Below, piece by piece: positions 8,921-19,568 of a DNA stretch of 58,098 nt; position 1 is the first letter of the stretch, and each line of letters begins with the position of its first letter. This DNA comes from an uncultured Dysosmobacter sp. (GTDB taxonomy: Bacteria > Bacillota > Clostridia > Oscillospirales > Oscillospiraceae), in assembly GCA_934563745.1 (NCBI GenBank), contig CAKTHE010000012.1, forward strand, positions 1 to 58,098, in the 5' to 3' direction. The notes below the pieces were generated by a model. That model searched no databases and was not told where the DNA came from. It saw only the letters and a program-made list of their open reading frames with translations. A program made the position numbers and the translations under genes.

Positions 8921-10291
8921 TTACACGCTGCGGCCGCTTCCGTTCCCTTCCCGGGAAAAGAGGACCACCGTCTCCACATGCCGGGTCCCGGGAAACAGAT
9001 CCACCGCCACGGCCCGCTCCGCCTGATAGCCCAGACCGGTAAACACCCGGGCGTCCCGGCCCAGCGTGGCCGGATCACAGGAAACATACACCACGCGTTT
9101 GGGGCCCATTCCCGCCACCGAGGCGATCACCTCCGGGCGCAGACCCTTGCGGGGCGGATCCACCGTCACCACATCCGGGCGCAGGCCCTCTCCTTCCAGG
9201 CGGGCCGCCACATCCGCTGCGTCGCCGCAGAAAAATTCCGCGTTTCCGATGCCGTTGCGCCGGGCATTCTCCCGGGCGTCGCGGATCGCCTCCGGCACAA
9301 TCTCCGCGCCGATCACCCGTTTTGCGTGCCCGGCCATATACAGCGTGATGGTCCCGATACCGCAGTACAGATCCAGCACCGTCTCTTCCCCGCTCAGCCC
9401 GGCAAACTCCAGCGCCTTTCCGTACAACACTTCCGCCTGATCCCGGTTGACCTGGTAAAAAGACGGCACCGACAGGCGAAAGCTCAGCCCGCACAGTCGG
9501 TCATAAAGATACGGCTCGCCCCAGATCGTCCGGTATCGGTCCCCCAGGATCACATTGCTCCGGACCGTATTGGTCCCCAGCACCACGCCCACCGTCTCCG
9601 GCGCAGCCGCACGCACATAAGCGACCAGCTCCGCCTCCCGGGGGACCTGACGGCCGTTGACCAGCAGGCAGCACAGGCTCTGCCCCTCCCGGTTCACCCG
9701 CACGTACACGTGGCGGATCAGACCCTTTCCGGTCTTCTCATCGTACGCCGGGATCCGATAGCGCTTCATCCACGCGCCCACAGCCTGCGCCGTGGCGTCG
9801 CTGCGGGGCGACTGGATCAGGCAGTGCTCCACCGGGATCACCTGATGGCTGCGGGCCCTGTAAAACCCGATGGTTCCATCCGCCCCCACCGGATATTGAC
9901 TTTTATTGCGGTAATGCAGCGGGTCCTTTGCCCCCAGGATCTCCTCCACCGGAACGGAAAGCCCGCCCAGGCGGGTGAGCGCATCCTGCACCCGCTGCCG
10001 CTTGGCCCACAGCTCCTCCGGATAGGAAAGATGCTGGAATTCGCAGCCGCCGCACCGGCCGTAAACCGGGCATTCCGGCTTCTGCCGCTCCAGCGAGGGC
10101 GTCAGGATCCTTACGATCTGCCCCGCCGCACAGGTTTTCATCACCCTGGTGATCCGGATCTCCACCGTTTCGCCCCGCACCGCCTGCGGCACGAATACCA
10201 CCGCGCCGGACAGGCGCACGATCCCCAGGCCCTCGCTGGAATATCCCTCGACCGTCCCGGTATACCGTTGATTTTCAAGCAGCCGTTCCAC
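8921..10291 (-). CDS. rlmD: 23S rRNA (uracil-5-)-methyltransferase, RlmD/TrmA family
   Basis: This 456-residue S-adenosylmethionine enzyme makes m5U in rRNA. It has an N-terminal TRAM RNA-binding domain (about residues 6-60), a CPVYGRCGGC iron-sulfur cysteine cluster completed by a later cysteine in EHCLIQSP, the SAM loop DLYCGIGTI and the catalytic VYVSCDPATLGRD. In Firmicutes the homologue RlmCD can modify both U747 and U1939, so exact position is uncertain. The GTG start at 10291 directly abuts the stop codon of the upstream beta-CASP gene (10292-10294), implying translational coupling of two RNA-active enzymes. Confidence 0.9.
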   Translation of the reverse strand: MERLLENQRYTGTVEGYSSEGLGIVRLSGAVVFVPQAVRGETVEIRITRVMKTCAAGQIVRILTPSLERQKPECPVYGRCGGCEFQHLSYPEELWAKRQRVQDALTRLGGLSVPVEEILGAKDPLHYRNKSQYPVGADGTIGFYRARSHQVIPVEHCLIQSPRSDATAQAVGAWMKRYRIPAYDEKTGKGLIRHVYVRVNREGQSLCCLLVNGRQVPREAELVAYVRAAAPETVGVVLGTNTVRSNVILGDRYRTIWGEPYLYDRLCGLSFRLSVPSFYQVNRDQAEVLYGKALEFAGLSGEETVLDLYCGIGTITLYMAGHAKRVIGAEIVPEAIRDARENARRNGIGNAEFFCGDAADVAARLEGEGLRPDVVTVDPPRKGLRPEVIASVAGMGPKRVVYVSCDPATLGRDARVFTGLGYQAERAVAVDLFPGTRHVETVVLFSREGNGSGRSV

Positions 10292-11896
10292 TTACGCGTT
10301 CCATTTCTCCAGCAGCTTTTTCAGCTGGTCTGCAAAATCTGCAAGGCTCTTGTTGTCGCGCCCCTTGCTGCGCTTGATGGTCTCGGTCAGCATCTGGCCC
10401 ACAGCAACCAGCCGCTCGTATGCCGGCACGGACTTGGGCGCTCCCTCGTAGGCACGCGTCTTGCGCTCCGGCAGATAGCCGGCCGCCAGCTGCGTGCAGC
10501 TGATCAGATCATATACCTCCGTATACTGCGGCGCATGGGCCGTATATCCCAGCTCCTCCACGGATCTTGCAAAATACGGCGCCACTTCGCGGTCTCCGTG
10601 CACGATGAATACGTGCTGGGGCTTCGGCGCCCTGCACGCGGCGATCCATGCCAGCAGATGGTCCCGGTCCGCATGGGACGAAAGGCCCTGGAAATTTACG
10701 ATCTCCGCCCGGACCGAGATCTCCTCGCCGAAGAGCCGGACCGACGGCGTTCCTTCCAGCAGGCTCCGGCCCAGCGTGCCCTCGCCCTGGTATCCCACAA
10801 ATACCACGGTGCTCTCCGGCCGCCAGAGGTTGTGCTTGAGATGATGGCGGATCCGGCCGGCGTCGCACATGCCGGATGCGGAGATAATGACCTTGGGCGT
10901 CGGATCCTCGTTGAGCAGCTTGGACTCTTCCGCCGTCTCCGTCATGCGCAGGTTGGTAAAGCTGAACATATGCGTACCGTCCGCCACAAGCGCCAGCGCC
11001 TGCTCATCCAGATAGCCCCGCAGGTCCCCGGTAAAGATCGTGGTGGCCTGCTTGGCCAGAGGCGAATCGATATAAACCGGGAAATCCGAGTTGGATTTTA
11101 CCAGCCTCCGGTCCTTGATCTCCCGAATGAAATACAAAAGCTCCTGCGTGCGCCCTACCGCGAAGGAGGGAATGATCACATTGCCGCCCCGGGCAATGGT
11201 CTTGTCGATGATCTTCGCAAGGTCGTCCGTATAGCTCCAGACCTCCGTATGGTTGCGGGCACCGTAGGTGGACTCCATCACCACATAGTCCGCTCCGTCA
11301 AACAGAGTCGGATCCCGGATAATGGGCTGATCCACATTGCCGATGTCACCGGAGAACAGGATGCGCCGGGTCACGTCCCCCTCCGTGGCCGTCACCAGAA
11401 TGGAGGCCGAACCCAGCAGATGACCGGCATCCGCAAAGCGGACGCTGACCCCTTCGCACAAAGGGATCTCTTCTTCGTACTCGCAGGTTTTGACCAGCTC
11501 CCCCACCTGCTGGGCATCCTCAATGGTATAAATCGGCTCCAGCGGCGGAAGGCCCGCCCGGGCGCGCTTGCGGTTTTTCCATTCGCAGTCCTGCTCCTGA
11601 ATATGGGCCGAGTCCAGCAGCATGATCCGCATCAGCTCGGCCGTCAGCCGGGTGGTCAGGATCTCCCCCTGGAAGCCCTGGCGGATCAGCATCGGGATCC
11701 GTCCGGAGTGATCGATATGGGCATGGGTCACCAGCAGATAGTCCACGCGGTTGGCCGCGAACGGAAACGTCTCGTTGGAGACCTCGTCCCGGCCCTGCTG
11801 CAATCCGCAGTCGATGAGGATCGTCTTTCCGTTGACTTCCAAACAGTGGCAGCTGCCGGTCACGCACTGATCGGCTCCATAAAAGCTGAGCTTCAT
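10292..11896 (-). CDS. Metallo-beta-lactamase/beta-CASP/RMMBL RNA-processing nuclease
   Basis: A 534-residue homologue of the eukaryotic and archaeal CPSF73/Ysh1 nucleases. The metal ligands are visible as THAHIDHSG, the later SGDIGN aspartate and SSHADRDHLL; the beta-CASP insert includes SASGMCDAGRIRHHL and the C-terminal RMMBL region has HVFIVHGD. Bacterial members act as RNA endo- or exonucleases. ATG 11896 follows AAGGAGGAAG; an in-frame extension of 59 codons upstream is basic, unconserved-looking and lacks a ribosome site. It is coupled to rlmD downstream. It is distinct in domain order from the shorter RNase J; substrate unknown. Confidence 0.9.
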   Translation of the reverse strand: MKLSFYGADQCVTGSCHCLEVNGKTILIDCGLQQGRDEVSNETFPFAANRVDYLLVTHAHIDHSGRIPMLIRQGFQGEILTTRLTAELMRIMLLDSAHIQEQDCEWKNRKRARAGLPPLEPIYTIEDAQQVGELVKTCEYEEEIPLCEGVSVRFADAGHLLGSASILVTATEGDVTRRILFSGDIGNVDQPIIRDPTLFDGADYVVMESTYGARNHTEVWSYTDDLAKIIDKTIARGGNVIIPSFAVGRTQELLYFIREIKDRRLVKSNSDFPVYIDSPLAKQATTIFTGDLRGYLDEQALALVADGTHMFSFTNLRMTETAEESKLLNEDPTPKVIISASGMCDAGRIRHHLKHNLWRPESTVVFVGYQGEGTLGRSLLEGTPSVRLFGEEISVRAEIVNFQGLSSHADRDHLLAWIAACRAPKPQHVFIVHGDREVAPYFARSVEELGYTAHAPQYTEVYDLISCTQLAAGYLPERKTRAYEGAPKSVPAYERLVAVGQMLTETIKRSKGRDNKSLADFADQLKKLLEKWNA

Positions 11897-12080
11897 ACTG
11901 CTTCCTCCTTTGCTTCCTTTCAAAAGCGGAGCGGCTGCGCGGGCCGGCTTTCGTCCCGCATTCTTCGCCGCTTTTTTCAGTGTAGCACAGTCTTCGGGGC
12001 GGAGCAAGCGTTTTGCCGTTCCGCTTTTCTGCGCATTTTTTAAAGTTTTGTGAATTTGCAGCGGATTTTTCAATTCCTTC

Positions 12081-12109
12081 GTGACTTTTTCAAAAGATGG
12101 TGCTATACT
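12081..12109 (+). promoter_or_regulatory. Promoter of the DapF-fold gene
   Basis: GTGACT (12081-12086), 17-bp spacer ending TGGTGC, TATACT (12104-12109), about 33 bases before the ATG; the TGC before the hexamer makes an extended -10. Confidence 0.5.
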
Positions 12110-12141
12110 GAATTGATTTTTTGAAGGAGGCTTCCGCAGAC

Positions 12142-12966
12142 ATGGAGTTGGATTGTACCGTCTATGATCCCACTAAGAATATTACGCTTCTGGTCAGTAC
12201 ACCGGTTCCCCGGGCGCAGCAGTCCGCTGTGGCTGCCGAATTGATCCGTCTCCGTCCGGAGGTGGAGCAGGTCGGCTTCCTGGAAAAGCCCGCCTCGCCG
12301 GATGCCCGGCTTCATCTGCAGATGATGGGCGGGGAATTCTGCGGAAACGCCTCTATGGCTGCCGCCGCCTATCTTTCCGATCAGGAGCAGCTGCAGCCCG
12401 GCCAAAGCACGATCTACCGGCTGGAGGTCTCCGGCGCCGATGATCTGGTCACCTGCCGGCTGGAGCGGCGGATCCATCGCTGCCGCGTGAATGTGTCCAT
12501 GCCGCTGCCGGAGCGGATTGGGACCGTGCAGCTTCCGCTGCGGGGGCGCTTTTTTTCCGTGCCGGCCATCTGGTTCCCCGGGATCGTGCACTGCATCGTG
12601 CCGGATCATTTCCTGACCCGGGGACAGGCCGAAGAGGCGATCCGCCCCCTGTGCGCCAGCCTGGGGGCGCAGGCCTGCGGGATCCTGCTTTTCAGCGAGG
12701 CCACCACAACCTTCACGCCGCTGGTCTATGTCGCCTCCACCGACACGGCCGTGTGGGAGTCCGGCTGCGGCAGCGGCACCGCCGCGCTGGGCGCCTATCT
12801 GGCTCTGCGCCGCGGGGCAGACAGTTCCACGCCCCTGCATCAGCCCGGCGGCCTGATCACCGCGGCGGCAGAGGTGTGCAACAAGCGCATCACCGGTCTG
12901 GTGATCATCGGAAAGGTCCGTCGTCTGGACGCCTTCCGCGTCTGCGTGAACGAGCGGGCGCTTTGA
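12142..12966 (+). CDS. Diaminopimelate-epimerase-fold amino acid racemase/epimerase-like protein
   Basis: A 274-residue protein with the two cysteine signatures of PLP-independent epimerases: GGEFCGNAS with Cys67 and WESGCGSGTAA with Cys209, at the spacing of the catalytic pair Cys73/Cys217 of E. coli DapF. The flanking sequence differs enough from DapF that I call it DapF-like; histidine racemase CntK-type or other amino acid epimerases are alternatives. The product could be a D-amino acid or a two-base isomerised metabolite. ATG 12142 lies 11 bases after GAAGGAGG. It precedes secA without obvious functional link. Confidence 0.75.
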   Translation: MELDCTVYDPTKNITLLVSTPVPRAQQSAVAAELIRLRPEVEQVGFLEKPASPDARLHLQMMGGEFCGNASMAAAAYLSDQEQLQPGQSTIYRLEVSGADDLVTCRLERRIHRCRVNVSMPLPERIGTVQLPLRGRFFSVPAIWFPGIVHCIVPDHFLTRGQAEEAIRPLCASLGAQACGILLFSEATTTFTPLVYVASTDTAVWESGCGSGTAALGAYLALRRGADSSTPLHQPGGLITAAAEVCNKRITGLVIIGKVRRLDAFRVCVNERAL

Positions 12967-13071
12967 CCGCTTTTAAATCGATACCGCAATTCCTGCGGCG
13001 TCTGCGCAGCAGGGTTTCATAGAAGTCCGGGGCAGCCGGACAAGTGCAATGGAAAGGATGGCTCACACAAC

Positions 13072-15813
<2,742 letters not shown>

Positions 15814-15840
15814 GGGCTTTCCGCAGCCATGAGGATCCGC

Positions 15841-15873
15841 GTCCCCTGTTCTCCCGTAAGGGGGACAGGGGAC
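15841..15873 (+). repeat. Inverted repeat between secA and pgeF
   Basis: Perfect 9-bp arms GTCCCCTGT (15841-15849) and ACAGGGGAC (15865-15873) around a partly self-complementary loop. No T run follows, so it may be a weak terminator or an mRNA-stability hairpin. Confidence 0.5.
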
Positions 15874-15937
15874 GCCGTGTCCTTTGCCCGCCGCAGCGGT
15901 TCTCCTTTGTCTCACGGAACCTGTAAGGAGGTTTTTT

Positions 15938-16750
15938 ATGTCCTTCACCATGCACCATACCGACGGTCTTGTGTTTCTCACCTCCCCTCTGCTGGATGCC
16001 CAGGCCGGGCAGGTCCGCCACGCATTCTCCACCCGTGTCGGCGGTGTCAGCCGCCCGCCCTTCGACTCACTGAATCTGGGGATCGGCCGGGGCGATGACC
16101 CCCAGGCCCTGCTGGAAAATTACCGGCGCTTCTGCGCGGCGGCCGGCGGAAGCCCCCGGCAGGCCGTCCTGTCCCGGCAGGTCCATACGGACACGGTCCG
16201 GGTCGTAACGCGCCCGGACGCCGGGAAAGGCCTGTTCCTTCCGCAGGACTATGAAGCCGATGCCCTGGTCACCGATGAACCCGGCCTCTCGCTGGTGGTC
16301 TTTTCCGCCGACTGCGGGATCCTGACCCTGTATGACCCAGTGCATCGGACCATCGGCGCCGTGCATGCCGGCTGGCGCGGCTGTGCCGCCGGGATCGTCG
16401 AAAAGGCCGTTCATACCATGACGGAAGCATACGGCACGCAGCCGGCTGACATTCTGGCGGCAGTCGGTCCCTGCATCGGTCCCTGCTGCTTTGAAACCGA
16501 CGAAGACGTCCCCACTGCCATGCGTGCGGCCCTGCACGCGGAGGCCGAGCCCTATATCGAGACCCGCGGTGCCAAATGGCATGTGGATCTGGCGGGCCTG
16601 AACCGCCAGTGGCTGCTGCGCGCCGGCGTCCGGCCGGAGCGGATTGACCTTGCCGCCCTGTGTACGGCCTGTCACCCGGAGCTTTTCTGGTCTCACCGCA
16701 GAATGGGCAATGCCCGCGGCGCGCAGATCGCCATGGTCACCCTGCTGTAA
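15938..16750 (+). CDS. pgeF: Peptidoglycan editing factor PgeF (YfiH/LACC1 family)
   Basis: PgeF removes mis-incorporated L-Ser (in place of L-Ala) from UDP-MurNAc precursors in E. coli; the same fold is a copper or zinc polyphenol oxidase or purine nucleosidase in other members. The 270-residue product has the catalytic metal ligands in SRQVHTDTV, SADCGILTLYDP and GAVHAGWRGCAAGI, and GPCIGPCCFE. ATG 15938 follows AAGGAGG at ideal spacing; an upstream in-frame ATG at 15884 lacks one. It lies 40 bases before the lipoprotein gene and may be co-transcribed with it. Confidence 0.92.
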   Translation: MSFTMHHTDGLVFLTSPLLDAQAGQVRHAFSTRVGGVSRPPFDSLNLGIGRGDDPQALLENYRRFCAAAGGSPRQAVLSRQVHTDTVRVVTRPDAGKGLFLPQDYEADALVTDEPGLSLVVFSADCGILTLYDPVHRTIGAVHAGWRGCAAGIVEKAVHTMTEAYGTQPADILAAVGPCIGPCCFETDEDVPTAMRAALHAEAEPYIETRGAKWHVDLAGLNRQWLLRAGVRPERIDLAALCTACHPELFWSHRRMGNARGAQIAMVTLL

Positions 16751-16790
16751 AGCGCAGCGCGGTTTCGCTGCGCGGAAAGAGAAGGTTTTT

Positions 16791-18326
16791 ATGAACAAAC
16801 GCTCCTGGTCCCGGCTGACTGCTCTGCTGGTTCTCCTGTCCCTGCTCGCCGGCTGCGGATCCCCCTCCGTCCCGGATGGCAGCGCCGGCGCTTCCTCCTC
16901 AGGCGGGGCAGAGGACCGGATCACCCTGCCGGACTCTTTTGCCCTGCCCTATGACGCGTCCAAGACCCTGGATCCGATCACCTGCGCAGACGGTATGCAG
17001 CAGACGGTGGGCGCTCTTTTGTATGAAGGACTCTTCGAGCTGGACGCGCACTTTCAGGCTCAGCCGCGCCTGTGCAGCTCTTACCGCTACGAGCCGGAAA
17101 GCCTGCGCTGGGTCTTCGTCCTGCGCAGCGGCGTCACCTTCAGTGACGGATCCGCCCTGACTGCCGCTGACGCCGCCGCCGCTCTGAACCGGGCACGGGC
17201 CTCCGCCCGCTATCAATCCCGGCTGGGCGATATCAAATCCGTTTCCGCCGCCGGCGATACGCTGACCGTTCTGCTGAACCGGGCCAATGCCTCCCTGCCT
17301 CAGCTGCTGGACATTCCAATCGTAAAATCCGGCACAGAAGCGCAGCTGATCCCCCTGGGCACCGGTCCTTATGCCTATGCGGCGGAGCCTGCACGCCTGA
17401 CGGCCCGGACGAATTGGTGGCGCGGCGCCTCCGTGCCCCTTTCGGAGATCCGGCTGACCGCCGTCAGCGGTGCCGACGCCATGCTTTACCGCTTCTCCGG
17501 CCACGACGTCCAGCTGATCGTGGCCGACCTGACCGGAAGCGATCCGGTCAGCGCCACGGGAAGCGTCTGCTTCCAGGACGCCGACACCACGCTGCTGCAG
17601 TATGTGGGGGTCAACACCCGAAAAGCAGCCCTCGGCTCTGCAGCGCTGCGGCAGGCCCTGTGGCAGGGGATCGACCGGACCAGCGCCGTCAGTTCCCTTC
17701 TGTCCGGCCACGGAAAGGCCGCTCAGTTTCCCGTTTCTCCGCTCAGCCCCTGCTATCCTGCGGATCTGGAACAGTCCTATTCCCCGGGTGAAGCCCTCTC
17801 GGCAGCGGAAGCGGCCGGCCTTCCCCGGCAAAAGCTTACGATGCTGGTCAATGAGGAAAATCCCTTCAAAGTCTCCATGGCCAATTATATCGTCAGCCTG
17901 TACACCACTCTCGGTCTGAATATCGAATTGCGGGTTCTGCCGTGGAGTGAATATACCGCGGCCCTGCAAAACGGAAATTTCGACTTTTATTACGGTGAGG
18001 TCCGCCTGAGTGCAAGCTGGGATCTCCGCCCGCTGGTGGGCACCGGCGGCAGTCTGAACTACGGCGGCTGGTCCGATCCGGAGCTGGATGCCCTCTTGGC
18101 CGCCTGCGCAGCGGCGGAAAACCAGACGGATGCCCTGCACAGCGTCTGTTCCCGGCTGCAGGAGACCTGCCCCATTCTGCCCGTCTGCTTCAAAACGGTC
18201 ACCGTTCTTTCGCAGGAGGGCGTTCTGGACGGTCTGCAGCCCACTGCGTCCAACCCGTTCTACTCCTTTTCCGCCTGCACCGTTCACCTGTCCGGGACGG
18301 CTTCGGCAGCTGCCGAAGCCCCCTGA
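16791..18326 (+). CDS. Family 5 (peptide/nickel-type) substrate-binding lipoprotein
   Basis: A 511-residue extracytoplasmic solute-binding protein of the OppA/DppA class. The signal peptide ends in a lipobox LLAGC with lipidated Cys22, followed by a serine/glycine-rich linker. WVFVLRSGVTFSDGSALTA is the family signature and the two-lobed body continues to the end. These proteins deliver peptides or metal chelates to an ABC permease, but no permease or ATPase genes are adjacent. It ends in a small alanine-rich tail. Start ATG follows GAAGAGAAGG. It may serve a permease elsewhere or act as a receptor. Confidence 0.88.
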   Translation: MNKRSWSRLTALLVLLSLLAGCGSPSVPDGSAGASSSGGAEDRITLPDSFALPYDASKTLDPITCADGMQQTVGALLYEGLFELDAHFQAQPRLCSSYRYEPESLRWVFVLRSGVTFSDGSALTAADAAAALNRARASARYQSRLGDIKSVSAAGDTLTVLLNRANASLPQLLDIPIVKSGTEAQLIPLGTGPYAYAAEPARLTARTNWWRGASVPLSEIRLTAVSGADAMLYRFSGHDVQLIVADLTGSDPVSATGSVCFQDADTTLLQYVGVNTRKAALGSAALRQALWQGIDRTSAVSSLLSGHGKAAQFPVSPLSPCYPADLEQSYSPGEALSAAEAAGLPRQKLTMLVNEENPFKVSMANYIVSLYTTLGLNIELRVLPWSEYTAALQNGNFDFYYGEVRLSASWDLRPLVGTGGSLNYGGWSDPELDALLAACAAAENQTDALHSVCSRLQETCPILPVCFKTVTVLSQEGVLDGLQPTASNPFYSFSACTVHLSGTASAAAEAP

Positions 18327-18336
18327 ACTCCGACAA

Positions 18337-18406
18337 AAAGGCCGGCCTGCATATGCAGTCCGGCCTTTAAAAAAACGAACGGTGGAAATCCACCGTTCGT
18401 TTTTTT
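18337..18406. terminator. Double hairpin, bidirectional terminator between convergent genes
   Basis: Two stems: AAAGGCCGG arms (18337-18368) with an inner CTGCAT/ATGCAG extension, and a 12-bp perfect stem ACGAACGGTGGA (18375-18386) with 18389-18400, flanked by A6 and T6. The second serves both strands, ending the lipoprotein gene and the radical SAM gene, whose stop codon overlaps its T run. Confidence 0.9.
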
Positions 18407-19316
18407 AAACCTTTTCCAGATACTTCAGATCATACGGTTCAAACTTGACCTTTTCATAGGCCGCCACATCCAGGGGCGTGCCATCCCAGTCGCCGTGAAT
18501 CGCGCCGTTCTGCTTGATCAGAATGTCATAAAGGATCGCGTAGGTCACGCCATCCGCCGGGTCCCGCTCCACAATCGTGCTGTAGGGCAGGGTCTTATGA
18601 TACGTCAGCTCCATACCCTTATAATCGAAGTGGAAGCCGCAGCGCATCCGGCAGCCGTCCAGCCCGGTGTAGCGCGCCACTGCGGAAAGATCCGCCAGAA
18701 TATGGTCCCCCTCCCGCTCGTAAAGATTCTCCGGCGTGGTGGCCGTGTAATCAAAGCGGAACTGGATGGACGCGCCGGGAACGGCCCGGAACCGCTCCAG
18801 ATACGGGACCAGATCCTTCTTCGGATAATTTTTATAGAGGACGCAGTTGATGCGGAAGGGCACCCCCAGCCGCGGCAGCAGCGAATCGTTGGACTCCTGC
18901 ACGTAGTGCTGCATATGGCGCGAGATGTTCATGCAGGTGATCTTATCCGCATTCTTATGGGTAAAACGCAGGATCTCCTCTTCCGGCTGAAGCTCGGAAA
19001 CCGGCAGCGTTGTGTTGATATAGATCTTGTGGGTACGGGGAATCCGATCCATCATGACCTGCAGGGCGGAAAGGTCCGCCAGCGGCTCGCCGCCGGTAAA
19101 AACAAAATCGCACCGGGGCGTCAGCCGGTCCATAACCGCGATGCTTTCGCAGATCTTTTCCACGGAAAAGCCATCCATGCACGCGTACTCCTCTTTATTG
19201 ATGCAGAAGGGGCAATTATTCTTGCAGTCATAGGGGACGAACACCGTCACCGTTGCGCCGCCTTCCCGCGTCTTGTAAGGATACATCATCTCAACCGGCC
19301 TTTCTAAACGACTCAT
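18405..19316 (-). CDS. Radical SAM protein
   Basis: A 303-residue protein with the 4Fe-4S motif CKNNCPFC (Cys31, Cys35, Cys38) and the following FTGGEP SAM-binding motif. The rest is a partial TIM barrel. No auxiliary-cluster SPASM or twitch cysteines are evident; two cysteines at the GCRMRCGFHFDY segment could bind a second metal. The sequence resembles short PqqE/MoaA-type or pyruvate-formate-lyase-activase-like members but I cannot name the reaction. It is monocistronic, with no peptide precursor or maturation partner nearby. Confidence 0.8.
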   Translation of the reverse strand: MSRLERPVEMMYPYKTREGGATVTVFVPYDCKNNCPFCINKEEYACMDGFSVEKICESIAVMDRLTPRCDFVFTGGEPLADLSALQVMMDRIPRTHKIYINTTLPVSELQPEEEILRFTHKNADKITCMNISRHMQHYVQESNDSLLPRLGVPFRINCVLYKNYPKKDLVPYLERFRAVPGASIQFRFDYTATTPENLYEREGDHILADLSAVARYTGLDGCRMRCGFHFDYKGMELTYHKTLPYSTIVERDPADGVTYAILYDILIKQNGAIHGDWDGTPLDVAAYEKVKFEPYDLKYLEKV

Positions 19317-19498
19317 ATTCTTCCGAAGTGCGGGCTTTGTGCGGCGGATCCTGTCCGTTCTGCACGTTCACACTTCAAAGAAGCATTTTAAAGTATTTTA
19401 TGCAAAAGGTCAAGCGAAACCCTGCATTTCCGGCAAAAAGCCCGTCCGTTTTTCAAGCGTCCTCCCGCGCCAAATCCGCAGATTCGCTTCGGAAGCGC

Positions 19499-19527
19499 TA
19501 TACATTGGCCACGGAATGTGCTATAAT
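19499..19527 (+). promoter_or_regulatory. Extended -10 promoter of the FHA-FtsW gene
   Basis: TATAAT (19522-19527) preceded by TGTGC; the -35 hexamer 17 bp upstream (TATACA) is weak. Confidence 0.5.
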
Positions 19528-19568
19528 GCATCATCATTTCATGCACTTTCGGAAAGGAGGCGGCGCCT

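Noticed and set aside
8699..12043. 1114-codon plus-strand frame across rlmD and the beta-CASP gene
   Set aside because: Antisense shadow; His/Arg/Gln-rich composition and no start signal, while the minus-strand genes carry intact family motifs.
18405..19316. Radical SAM gene as part of a peptide natural product cluster
   Set aside because: No small precursor, transporter or protease gene lies next to it and no SPASM cysteine pattern is clear.
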